The notes beneath the pieces were generated by a model. The model was not told the DNA's origin. It saw nothing but the letters and a program-made list of their open reading frames with translations, and did not search any database. Positions 54,531 to 64,000 of a DNA stretch of 64,000 nucleotides are shown piece by piece. This DNA comes from Prorocentrum cordatum (taxonomy: Eukaryota; Sar; Dinophyceae; Prorocentrales; Prorocentraceae). The position numbers and the translations under genes were made by a program. Positions within the stretch are counted from its first letter, which is position 1; every line of letters starts with the position of its first letter. The stretch covers positions 1,308,467 through 1,372,466 of the forward strand of contig CAUYUJ010019615.1 in assembly GCA_963575745.1 (NCBI GenBank), read 5' to 3'.

Positions 54531-54570
54531 GCACCCGAACAGTTGTGAAACAATCGTCGAATTCAGATGT

Positions 54571-54890
54571 ACATGAGAGTACAGAGTAGAGTAACTCAGA
54601 GTGAAGTAGAGGAGGGAAGAGTAAATGAGTAGAGGATATCATATTAGAGTAGCGTAGAGCGGTGGAGAGTAGAATTAGGGAAAAGGAAGGCAGGGTAGAG
54701 TGGAACAGGGTAGAGTAGAGTAGAGTAGAGCAGAGTAGGTTTGATTGGAGTAGATAGGGGCAGAGTCGAATAGGATGGAGTAGAGCAGAGCAGAATTGAG
54801 TAGAGCTGAGTAGGAGCAGAGCCGGGGATAGTACAATTTAGTACGGAAGGAGTAAACTAGAGCCTAGTTAGCCAGGTCGAGAGAGAGTCA
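54571..54890 (+). repeat. AGAGTAGAGT degenerate pentamer array
   Basis: (AGAGT)n/(GAGTA)n with AGCAG and AATAG variants over about 320 bp. No coding signal. Confidence 0.93.
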
Positions 54891-54894
54891 GAGT

Positions 54895-55600
54895 GCTTCG
54901 CCTAGTCCAACCCTCCCTCCCACAACACGAGGAACAAGTCTGGCGCAACTTGAGTTTGGGATTGCAACGCGCGCCCACCCCGGAAGCGGAAGGTCCTCGC
55001 GCGCGGCCCCTTTTTCCAACGACTTGGCGAAGGGAAAATGAGGCGGGCCACGCACGGGCGGGAACGGTAAAACTTCCGATTGGCACAGCGAAGTCGAAGC
55101 ATGCGCCGTGCTCTCACAGCACTGTCACTTTCATTCACAAGCTGCGCGGCGTTTGGGCGAGGTTGGCATTTCGCCCGCTCTCGCGCGGCCCCGCTGTCGC
55201 TGTGGCTTTCGTGCGATTCGGCGAACGAGCCACGCCCTGCGCCCGCGCGGGAAACCCACTTCCGAACGATATGCGCACATAGCTTGGGCGAAGGCGACAA
55301 GTCGCTCACTCTCGTGGGGGTCGCACACAAGTTCCCAGTGATAACATGCGCCTCGTCGAGGCGGGCGTGCTAGCTTCAAGCGAAAACTGCGCGGCGTCTG
55401 GGCGATGTCACCATTTTCGTCCTCTCCTGCGTCGACGAAGTTGCGCGCGAACACTGCGCGCCGCCCCCAAGCGGGAACCGAGTCCTCTTGATCAGCGAGC
55501 GCGGCGCCGAAACGAAAACTACATGTCGGGCGCGGGATGCGCACCGCGTCCCATTCCAGGCTCGCATGTCGCAGCATCGACGATTTAATCGCCCATGCTG
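54895..55600. repeat. Two divergent units of about 245 bp
   Basis: GCTGCGCGGCGTTTGGGCGA near 55140 recurs as ACTGCGCGGCGTCTGGGCGA near 55388, with related sequence on both sides (CATGCGCC, GCGCGGCC). Otherwise nothing is recognised. ORFs over it are not conserved between units. Confidence 0.5.
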
Positions 55601-56035
55601 AGACGGAATACGATGATTTGGTGATGCCGTGTTTCCCCCAAACCCAAACAGGGTGGTGTCCCCCGGACGGGCCCCGCATCGACTGTCAAGGTGGCTCATG
55701 ATATCCTAAAAGATGGAGTAGAGTAGCGAAGGTTAGGGCAGGTCACTCTTCGGATCTATGGTCGGCGCTGGCTGATTTGAAGCTTATGATAACTGCGAAA
55801 GCCTTACGGCCGGCGCCATCGACCCGGAAGGTGGGACACACCCCGGGAAACCCGCTGGCGACTTCCCCTGGGACCCCGCGGACCCCACAGGGGGCGGTAT
55901 TCTGGCCTGGGGCCCCTCCACCACTTCCCGACCCCCTCCCCCACAGGGAGTGGAAAAAAGGATTGAGCTTCCCTTCGACTCAGATACAAAATTACGACGT
56001 TCCTCAGTTCCTTCGTTCCTTGATTTGCTTGTGAG
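55601..56035. other. Spacer, no gene seen
   Basis: Includes CCCCTCCACCACTTCCCGACC-like low-complexity near 55920. Nothing recognised. Confidence 0.4.
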
Positions 56036-56038
56036 TTG

Positions 56039-56070
<32 letters not shown>

Positions 56071-56125
56071 GCGATGACGACGGCGGAGGCGATGACGACG
56101 GCGGCGTCGGCGGCGATGACAGCGC
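56036..56125 (+). repeat. GACGAC/GGCGGC triplet tract
   Basis: About 90 bp. A long + frame (55950-57140) runs through it but shows no motif and is matched by long frames on the other strand. Confidence 0.9.
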
Positions 56126-56679
56126 CTGCCACATTCCGAAGGGGCCGGCGGATTTGCGCGTCCTTTACTCGCCGCCCCGCGCCGCTGCCAGGGGTTGCCC
56201 CGCAGCCTGGCCGCCCCGCGCGCTCTCCGTGGCGCCGCCGCCTGAGACTGCCCCCCCTCCGTCCTCCCCCTCTGCGGTCGCCCTCTTCTGCCCCTCTCCC
56301 CTCTTGCCTGCGGGACAAGTCGCAGCTCAGCAGCCAGGAAGTATGCTCCACGCGAGAGCGGATCGCCTCTGCCGCGCGGAGGGGGGGGGGGCTGAGGGAC
56401 AGGGGCCGCGGGCAGCCTCCGCTCATACGGCGCCCCCTCCGCACTGGGCACGGGGGCAGCAAGGTGAGGGCGCGCGGACGTGCCGCAGTTACCCGTACGA
56501 TCGACGTGGATACGGAGAGGATGGGCACGAAAATCAGCAGCATTCATTTTGGACCGGATTCGGTATCGGTGTCGCCGCAGTCGCTGCCGATTCTAAAAAA
56601 CCGAAGTTCCAACAGCGGCCGCTGTCGGTTTGGGACAACGCGTGCTCTTGGGCATCGTGCCGATTTTTCACACGGGCGT
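56126..56679. other. Spacer, GC-rich, no supported gene
   Basis: A short self-complementary CAGCGGCCGCTG sits at about 56612. Nothing else. Confidence 0.4.
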
Positions 56680-56930
56680 CCAAAACGAAGACGACGTCCT
56701 GGCCTTTCGCGTCAGGAACGAGGACAGCACAACCCACCTCCACCCTCGGCCAGGCCACCACCCCCGACCTGGTGATCCAGGGGGTTCTGGCCGGGAGTGG
56801 GGGATGCTTTAGGTTTCTTGGTGCACCCCCTGGATTACCAGGTGGAGAGCTTGGGTCCTGGCTGGGGATGGGTGTACGTTGCGCTGTTCCGCGTCTCCAC
56901 TCACGACGTCCTGGCCCTTCGCGTCGGGAT
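56680..56930. repeat. Imperfect inverted repeat, about 100-bp arms
   Basis: Left arm GACGACGTCCTGGCCTTTCG to CACCTGG-type sequence at about 56690-56790. The right arm (about 56822-56925) is its imperfect complement, best matched at the inner ends (GACCTGGTGATCCAGGGGGT against CACCCCCTGGATTACCAGGT). Confidence 0.6.
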
Positions 56931-57114
56931 GATCACAAAGACGCGCCGCGCTTTTGGTCGTGTGTTGGCCTTTCGGGGCCGTCCCCGGACCCCACGAGCC
57001 GTCCGAGAACAGCTCGGGGTGAAAAGCCGGTCCCATGGACGGGGTCCAAATTCGGGAGCCTCGCGACGGGGGTCAGTGCAAACGGGGGTCAGCCAGAGCG
57101 CCCGATCTTGCAGG

Positions 57115-57275
57115 ATCCTGCTGGGCCAGGGTCGCAGTGACCCGGGCTTGGGTGCAGGATCCTGCAGGATCTTGCCGAATCCTTGGCATTGACCCGGGTT
57201 TGGGGGCAACATCTTGCAGGGTATTGCAGGATTTTGCAAGGCCTGGCTGACCCGGGTCTGGATTGACCCGGGTCA
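57115..57275 (+). repeat. TGACCCGGGT / TTGCAGGAT short repeats
   Basis: Four TGACCCGGG sites (57138, 57190, 57250, 57266) alternate with GCAGGATCTTGC-like motifs, a degenerate tandem repeat of about 55-65 bp. Confidence 0.65.
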
Positions 57276-58613
57276 GAGGATCCCCGACAAATTTCGGGGG
57301 GCCCACGATTCGGCTACACGTGGAAGTGGCTCATCGCCGGAGTGGCTTCTGCTGCGGGCACACAGGGGTGCCCACAGTACCGGCTTGCGCTCTTGGCTCT
57401 GGCTCCCCCGCGGCCCATCTGAATGCCGCGCACTACACGACACTGGTACAGCGAAGGCGCTGACATGAGGACCGCCTTGGGCTCAGGAGGGGGTCTGGTT
57501 GTCGACGTGCTCCTAAAATCCAAGTCGGGGATCCTATGCGTGGTCGAGGTCCGCCGTGGTCGGAAAAGCCCTCCTGTTCCTTAAGATGGGTTCCCATGGT
57601 AGCGCGATGATTGTACTCAGGGCCACTCTTGTCTGTCCACGAAATTTGTGCGATAATTCCACAGCGATCCGTCCGAAAACGTAGTCCTGTGGAGGGGGGG
57701 GCGGTCCCTCTCGCGCCTCCCTCGCCTTCGAGGGACCAGTGGTGTCGACATCCCGCGAGTCCCGATTGAAGTTCCCGCGAGTCACATCGCCCGTCTACCT
57801 TCACCTCCTGGGGCCCCGATCTGGCAGGGCGCTGGATCGCGCCGAGGCGATCGTGCAGGTATTTGTGTGTTTGTTTCTCATGTGGCCCACCACGTCACTT
57901 TCAGCGACAGAGGGAATAGTGAGCGACAAAAAGAAACACGGGTGCCGATGCAGCGGCGGAAGTGAGACGCCAAGATGTTGGGATTCAGAGTTTTTGGAAT
58001 CGGCCACGATCTCAGGATCACAAGACACGTCTTGTTTTTTTAATTCCCAGATTCCAGCGGCCTCGCACAGGCGGACTCATGTCGATGTCCATCGTTCCGC
58101 CCCCAGCCGTTCCAGGCGAGCAAAAGTGGTCTACTGGGCCTCGTTTTGATCAGGGTGGGCGAGGCCACAATACCATGAGTTCGGGCGATGGTAGGCGATC
58201 GTCGACCACCAGACAAAGGGTAGACAGTGTTCCATGTCCAGGGAGGCTCGCTCTCTGCGTGGGCTGAGAGCTCTCGAGATCTGGGACAGTCGTTTTGTGC
58301 GTTAATTGCGCGATCCACGGCACAGACCAGGCGATTACCAGCAAGGGTTTTTGAACAGGGGTATGGTAGGCAATAACGCAGCCAAGGGTCGCTGAGGACG
58401 CTCAAGCAGCCAGTCTGGACCCATGACCAGGCTGTTGGGAAGGGCGGCCAGTCCCGATCGTCTACGTTGCGTCCGTCAGTTTGTCGTTGGACTTGTTACG
58501 CCAGAGGTTGGGAAGAGGCGGGAAGAGGATGGGTAGAAGGGGGTAGAGGAGGAGGGGGAAGGTTCGCAGGCCAGGGTTCAATGGCAGCCTCGCCAGTGGT
58601 ATGGCTGCGACCG
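57276..58613. other. Spacer with a faint 650-bp direct repeat, no gene
   Basis: ATTTGTGCGATAATTCCACA at about 57645 resembles TTTTGTGCGTTAATTGCGCG near 58293, with weaker matches upstream (GGTTCCCATGG-like). No ORF stands out; the longest is 136 aa without motifs. Confidence 0.35.
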
Positions 58614-58634
58614 TCCGTAGCCATTTCGGGTCAG
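58614..58634 (+). other. Sequence resembling the dinoflagellate spliced leader
   Basis: TCCGTAGCCATTTCGGGTCA matches the conserved dinoflagellate leader as I remember it over its first 13 bases exactly, then at GG and TCA (about 18 of 22 positions). In dinoflagellates, relict leaders in genomic DNA mark mRNAs that were copied back into the genome. The sequence after it has no convincing ORF. Chance remains possible. Confidence 0.35.
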
Positions 58635-59342
58635 CCCCATTTGACCATACTCCTGGCCCGTTCCGCCCGTGCGCGCATCCAGGCATGGACGCGCAGACTG
58701 GCTACCTCCTCGCGGGCGCCTGCAATTCGATGGTCATAGTGTTTTCGAAGGGGTTCGGAGAGAATTTGGGCAAGGTCGACTCCCTATTCGATCCCGCTGG
58801 ATGCGTGGTCATACTTCTATGGGGAATGGCCTATGCCTCGGTTTCAAACCGCGTCTGGGCAACGCCTCTGCTCTCATTCGTATTCGCGCTCGAAAAGTTG
58901 TAATACAGTCAGAGGTGGGTGTTTTGGTTGGTTCAGAACTTCCACAAACTGCCCTCGATGATCGAAAGTGATCTTCTGACGGGCTTGTTCTTCAGAATCT
59001 ATGGTTTGGGCGACGCCGCATTTGGCGTAATGTTTTTGTGGTGCGCACACCAGCACAGCGGCAACGCCTTCGGGAAATTGAAGAATACTTGAATCCGCGC
59101 GGACCTCCGAACGTTTAGTGCCGTCTAATTACATGACCTGCAGGCGTCGACGAGGAGGCTCTTGTGATGCGGCCGCCGATATATTCATGTATACACACAT
59201 ATAGATATATGCATACACACCTTTACATACATGGATATATGTATGTATAATACAAGTGGACAGTCGCCCCCCAGCACCCATTCTTACCAGCTTTAACCTA
59301 CGACGGTGGTTTTCTTCATTTAATCATCATCCTTCTTGGTTG
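58635..59342. other. Spacer, no supported gene
   Basis: Normal-complexity sequence with a TATATAC/CACACAT-rich stretch at 59177-59250. The longest frames (about 100 aa) lack motifs. Confidence 0.4.
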
Positions 59343-59487
59343 TGTCGTCTCTTTCTCTCTCTCTCGTTTTTTTCTTTCTCTCTCTCTCTCTCTGGATGTA
59401 TCTTTTTCTGTCTCTCTTTCTCTCTGTATCTCTCTTTCTCTCTCTCTCCCTCTCTCCCTCTCGTGTTCTGTTTTTTTTGTGTTTGAT

Positions 59488-59522
<35 letters not shown>

Positions 59523-60240
59523 AGACAACCAGCACAACCCCTGTGCAGACACAAGGTTTGCGATGTCAGGGGTGCGGGATACTGGTGTTTGCATGTGGAG
59601 TTTGGGGGTTTGGGGGGATGAGAAGTGAGGAAGCCATGTGCTTTCATTTGGGTGTTTGGGGGTTGTTGTGATTTTGTCTCCCTCCCAGGAGCCCCGGACA
59701 CCAGAATCCCAACACCCCAAAACATCCCAATAAAAACACATGGTCTCCCCATTTCTCATCCCAGAAATCCTAACCATCCGCATGAAGACGCATGGTGTCC
59801 GATATCAGGGGCGCGGAAACCATGCGTGTTTCATTAGGATGCTTTAGGATTTCTGGGACGAGACGTGAAGAGACCATGTGTTTCCATTTGGCGTTGGAAG
59901 GTTGTTGGGGTTCTGGGGATCGGAGCTCCTGGAAGGGCTCGTGGGTTGAAATTCTCGCTAGGGAGAAGAGACCCCTTCCCCCGCAAAGAATGCAAAAACA
60001 TGGTTTCCATATGCCTTATTCCAGAAAGCCCCAAACAATCCGGATGACAGCACAGGGTGTCTGCGCCCGTGACATCGCAAACCTTTCTGCGTTTTCACAG
60101 AGATTGTTGGGTGTGCTGGGGCGGGAGAGAGAGAGAGAGAGAGAGAACAAAAAAAAACGAAAGAGAGAGAGAGAGACAGAACAGAAAAAGAGAGAGAGAG
60201 AGAGAAAGAGAACAAGCAAAGTAAAGAGAGAGAGAGAGGG
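59343..60240. repeat. 900-bp imperfect palindrome capped by (CT)n and (GA)n
   Basis: Outer arms are CT-rich (59348-59520) and GA-rich (60128-60240). Inside them, AAGGTTTGCGATGTCAGGGG (59552) pairs with GTGACATCGCAAACCTTTCT (60069). Further in, CCCAGAAATCCTAA (59760) pairs with TTAGGATTTCTGGG (59846). The centre is at about 59807 (CATGGTGTCC ... GGAAACCATG). The repeated element CCATGTGTTTNCATTTGG occurs in alternating orientation, so the block is about four head-to-head units. Confidence 0.85.
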
Positions 60241-60289
60241 TCTGGACCCAACTGGCTACAATGTACTTCCTATTGGAATGCACTTGAAA

Positions 60290-60970
60290 CCTAATCGGGG
60301 TGGAGCGGGTCCCAGTGTCTCAGCAGGTTGCAAATATATTCCTGGTGGGACCTAATAGAGCCGAATTCGAATCGAGCAGATCCATGACCCAGCTGATTCA
60401 GACTGGATTGTTATGGGAATCTGCTTAGAAAATAACTGGAGTTGGCCGCATCCCAGATCCAGCTGATTTAAAAAGCATATTCATCTTGAAATCTGAGTGG
60501 AATCGAATTCGAGTTGAGCAGGTCCCAGATCCAGCTGATGCCAATTAGATTCTGAATGGGCTCTAATGAAAACCTCATTGGAATTGAACAGATCACATAC
60601 TCAGCTGTGCCCAAGCATATTCCGATTGTAATCGAATTCGAATTTAATTGGAGTTGAGCAGGTCCCAGATCCAGCTGATTCAAATTTGATTTATACTGGG
60701 ATCGAGTTCGAATTTAATTGGAATGGCGCAGATCCAAGATACAGCTGCTTCCAACTGGTTTCCTATAGACATCGGTTTTAAATCTATTGCGAATGGGGCA
60801 GATCCCAGATCCAGCTGATCGCAATTGGAGTCCTACTGACATGGCCTGATAATCCAACCGGAATTAAGCAGGTTCCAGATCCTTTTTGGAATCCAATGAT
60901 TCCTCTTGCCATTTAGTTAGAATCGAATGGGAATTGAGTAGATGGCATATCTAGCTGATCCCAATCAGGT
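60290..60970 (+). repeat. About 70-bp degenerate satellite with CCCAGATCCAGCTGATT
   Basis: Nine to ten units. AGCTG core sites lie near 60390, 60458, 60533, 60601, 60674, 60741, 60813 and 60954. Between them are CGAATTTAATTGGAAT-like stretches. This is AT-richer than most of the window. Confidence 0.85.
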
Positions 60971-61118
60971 TCCAGCACGAGAAAACAGCGGACGAATGAC
61001 GAATTGGAAAGGCGGTTGGTCAGGCACGAATGAAACGAAGGCGGACCGCTCAGTAAGAGTACGAATGAAGATCCCAAAGACAGATGCAACATGAATGGGT
61101 GCTAGGGGGGCTGCGCAC

Positions 61119-61195
61119 ACACATACACACACACACATATATATATATATAAAAATAAAAGCACATACATTGTTATATATATAGTTATATGTATG
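61119..61195 (+). repeat. (CA)n/(TA)n microsatellite
   Basis: ACACACAC then TATATATATA, followed by AAAATAAAAG and a second TATATA run. Confidence 0.9.
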
Positions 61196-61199
61196 AACG

Positions 61200-62944
61200 C
61201 CCCCTGTCATCATACCAGTTGCCTTGCCTTCTTTGCTTTCCACTTCTTTCCTCTTCCGTCCTCCCCCATCTGCCATCCACTGTGCGCCTGAATCCCCCAT
61301 CCTACGATCTACACCTAATTCCTCAAGCTTGTATCCCATCACATCGTTGTTCGTAATCTTCGCTCTCGCTTCGTCTCCTCCTTTCCTCCTGTTTCCCCCC
61401 CTCTCCACCTGCTCCTCCTCCCGTTCCTCCTCCTTCTCCTCTTGCAGCAGCGGCATTGCCAAAGGATTCGCGTTGAGGCGGTCGTGCAAACGAATTCCTT
61501 CTTTGGCGGCGTCCACCTGCTCCAGGGACACGAAGCCGAGCATGCTGGGTTTGTGCAACCACACATGAAACGTATAAGTGCAATGTGGTTCGGGTGGAAA
61601 CACATATGAAGCATATCATGGTGAAGGTGTTGGTAAGGAAAATTGGTACAAAAAAAAGGAAACAACATTCAACATCAGGTCTGAGGCGGGCGCCCCTCCC
61701 GCCCCTGGTCCCTCAACTCCTTGTCCCCCCGCCCCCCTGGGACAGCAGGCCAGAAAGGAGAACTGGTGAAAGCAGCAAGAAACTATATGTGCGATGGCTT
61801 TGGTAAGGAAGCCCTCTGAAACTCACAGAAAGCATAGAATCTTGAAGTTGTTGGTGAGGAGCATCGGCGACAAGCAGAGGCAAAACATGTAAGTTCGAAG
61901 GTTGTGGTAAGGAAATGTTGTGAAACACGCGCGTAAGCAAAAACATGTAATTCAAGGTTTCCTGGAGACGGGCGCCTGGGGGGGGGAGGAGGAGAAGGGA
62001 CAGGGGGAGTAGTGGCAGCGGCGCCCTTCCATTTTCACAAAGCCTTGAATCATACATATATTTATTATGTGCTTGTTCACCAGATTTCCTCACCAAAACC
62101 TTCAACCTAATAGGTTGTTTGGTGGAATCCACACGTGCTCCTTACCAGCGCCATCAAACTATATGTTTCGTATGTGTTTTCCAGCTTCCCTGCCTAGCTT
62201 ACTGTCCTTTTTGGGGCGGGGGGGCAGGGGTGTTTGGGGAGCAGAGGGACGGGGGGCAGGGGCGCCCGTCTCCAGCAAACCTTATGCTGTATGTGTACTT
62301 GCATGTTTTCCTCACCGAAACTGGAATCCTTACCGAAACCAAAAACGAACCGGAAAACCTTTGCTTCCGCACCAGAATCTTCAACATTATGCAGATGTGT
62401 TGTATGTGTGTTCACAGGGTTTCTTTACCAAGACCTTTAACATTATACGTTGTGTCTGGATTTTCACCGGGCTTCCTTACCAAAACCATCGGCATCACAT
62501 GGTTTACGCGTGTTTTCACCCATTGCATTGCCGAACTGCTTGTCTCTGGGGGACCGGGGGGGCAGGGAGGTTGGGGGAGCAGGGATGGGGGGGGGGCGGA
62601 GCGCGCCCGTTTCCAGAAAACCATGCATGACAAAAGTCATGTGTGCTGTTACATGGCTTCCTTGCCAGAACCTTCACACTTACATGTTTTATCTCTGTTG
62701 TTGCCACCGGGATTCCTAACCAAAACCATCAACGTTATCTGTTTTATCTGTGTGTTCACAGGTTTTGTTGCCCAGCTTCGTGTTCGTGGGGCAGGTGGAC
62801 GTCGCCACATAAGGAATCCGTTTGCACGACCGCTTCAAAGGGAATCCTTTCGCAAGGCCGCACCTGCAAGAGGAGGAGGAGGAGGAGGAGGAGCGGGAGG
62901 GGGAGCAGGAGGAGAGGAGGGGAGGGGAGAGGAGGAGAGGAGGA

Positions 62945-62983
<39 letters not shown>

Positions 62984-63090
62984 GCAGAGAGAGAGAGAGT
63001 TCACGAGGAAGAAAGCGGAAGGGGGCGAAACAGATAATCGATCAGATGGTAAGCGGAGAGATGGTATGATGACAGGGGGAGGGCGTCGGA
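61200..63090. repeat. 1.9 kb imperfect inverted repeat (possible fold-back element)
   Basis: Left arm 61200-61560 and right arm about 62760-63085 are imperfect complements: CCCCCTGTCATCATACCA (61201) against TGGTATGATGACAGGGGGA (63062); GCGGTCGTGCAAACGAATTC (61478) against GAATCCGTTTGCACGACCGC (62814); GGCGTCCACCTGCTCC (61507) against GGGGCAGGTGGACGTCGC (62787). The interior carries several copies, in both directions, of a TTGGTAAGGAA...CATGT element and G-run blocks. No intact ORF is seen. Confidence 0.8.
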
Positions 63091-63317
63091 GGAAGGAGGC
63101 GGCGCGGCCTCGGAGGGGAGAGAGTCGGTGCCGGCCTCGTTGTCCCCATGCTCACTGGCGCCGTGAAGGAGAGGGACCTCGAAGGGACACGGCTCCTGGG
63201 CCCCGAGGGGCTTCCCCCTAGCGCAGGGGGAAGACATCCTGGACCCCTTTCCACCCGGACCCGTTTTTCTCCATGCTGGCATATCCTGTCGTCCTCCCGC
63301 TCTTTCTCTCTCGTCCC

Positions 63318-63432
63318 CCCGTCCTCCTCCTCCTCCACCTCCTCCTCCTCCTCCTCCTCCCCATCCTCCTCCTCCTCCTCCTCCACCTCCTCCTCCTCCT
63401 CCTCCTCCTCCTCCTCCCTTTTCCTCCTCGTC
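63318..63432 (+). repeat. (TCC)n tract
   Basis: About 100 bp of TCC triplets with CCACC and CCATC interruptions. Confidence 0.95.
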
Positions 63433-64000
63433 CTCTTGGAGTGAGGCAGTGGCACCTCCGATGTCCTGCACGCGCTGCGGAAGCTCAAAGTGCAGAGCAT
63501 TGTGAAACAAAGGCGCTCTCCCCTGGAGTTGCGCCTGCTGTAGATCCCAGACGCGTCCAGATGTCCCTCAGTCCCAGGCGGCGCAAGAAGCTACTGACGG
63601 CCAATTTTTGTGCGCGTTCGGCCTCTGAAGGCCGTCTCCCGATTCAGGGCCGTCCAAGGGAAGCCCATGCCAAGAAGCACCTTGCTTGCCTCCAGGGTGC
63701 CCTGGGTTTCTTGGGTTTCGATGGTTCTGCTATAGAAGGCGCGACGTTCCCACACCAAAAATCAGCGGACGTCCTGGGGTCTCAGGGTTGGGTTTCTCGT
63801 GGAAGGTTTCTTTTGGTCGAGTTCCTACAGAGCCGTTTGTAATGCATGCTCCGCGTGCGGATCATGTATCAAAAATGCAGGGATGTGGCATTAAAAACAA
63901 CGACGAGTTCATGCATACATTTTTGCATACATTAACCATGTATTAAGCATCCTATAGTATTACAAGTCCTACGTATCCGAAGCTGCCCTGCACTGCAGAT
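63433..64000. other. Right edge, no supported gene
   Basis: A plus frame reaches 63842 and includes MSLSPRRRKKLLTANFCARS from 63561, but with no motif or repeat support and no stop-codon surplus in other frames. The last 120 bp are AT-richer (CATACATTTTTGCATACATT). Possibly a partial gene running off the window. Confidence 0.3.

Noticed and set aside
55950-57140. 396-aa plus-strand ORF
   Set aside because: It spans a GAC/GGC tract and an inverted repeat. Its composition is biased and equally long frames exist on the other strand, so coding is not supported.

Overview
The window looks like nuclear DNA of a dinoflagellate, probably a GC-rich free-living type such as Prorocentrum. That assignment is inference, not a search result. 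It rests on sparse protein genes in a sea of minisatellites and homopolymers, near-identical long tandem gene-bearing units, candidate introns bounded AG|G on both sides with GC or GA as well as GT donors, a decayed LINE of the type I associate with dinoflagellates (endonuclease, reverse transcriptase, C-terminal Cys/His fingers), and one sequence resembling the dinoflagellate spliced leader. Nothing looks bacterial or viral; there are no operons, and no tRNA or rRNA genes that I can recognise.

Layout. (1) An 11.4 kb unit occurs three times: copy A 1-11400, copy B 21794-33208 and a 5'-truncated copy C 33255-42757. Each full unit carries a 242-aa Pro/Asp-rich ORF (A and B only), a short basic coiled-coil gene (intact in C, frameshifted in A and B), a large mostly helical protein of about 1100 residues with N-terminal CxxC clusters (intact in A and B, frameshifted near its C-terminus in C), then GTC/GAC, CTG and TCTTGGGGCC repeat blocks and a 160-aa ORF with an internal repeat. 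(2) Between A and B lies a 100-N gap, 420-bp tandem repeats, a 2.5 kb minisatellite, a split gene with RGG-box and Cys-His-Cys segments interrupted by a near-perfect palindrome, AAGCC hairpin repeats and a 0.9 kb G-poor heptamer array. (3) 42.8-47.8 kb is mostly simple repeats (ATGT, GGAT, TCC, GAC, poly-G, GAG). (4) 47.85-52.77 kb is one multiply frameshifted non-LTR retrotransposon. (5) 52.8-64 kb holds no gene I can support. It is dominated by purine/pyrimidine repeats, an AT-rich MITE-like element, two long imperfect palindromes (59.3-60.2 kb and 61.2-63.1 kb) and a 70-bp degenerate satellite.

The main biological signal is the triplicated unit. Copies A and B are almost identical. Copy C differs at about 1% of sites, with replacement and silent changes in roughly neutral proportion and complementary frameshifts, so this looks like a tandem gene family already decaying. 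Copy A stops at an N gap within 16 bp of the point where B and C diverge, so part of the A/B duplication may be an assembly product.
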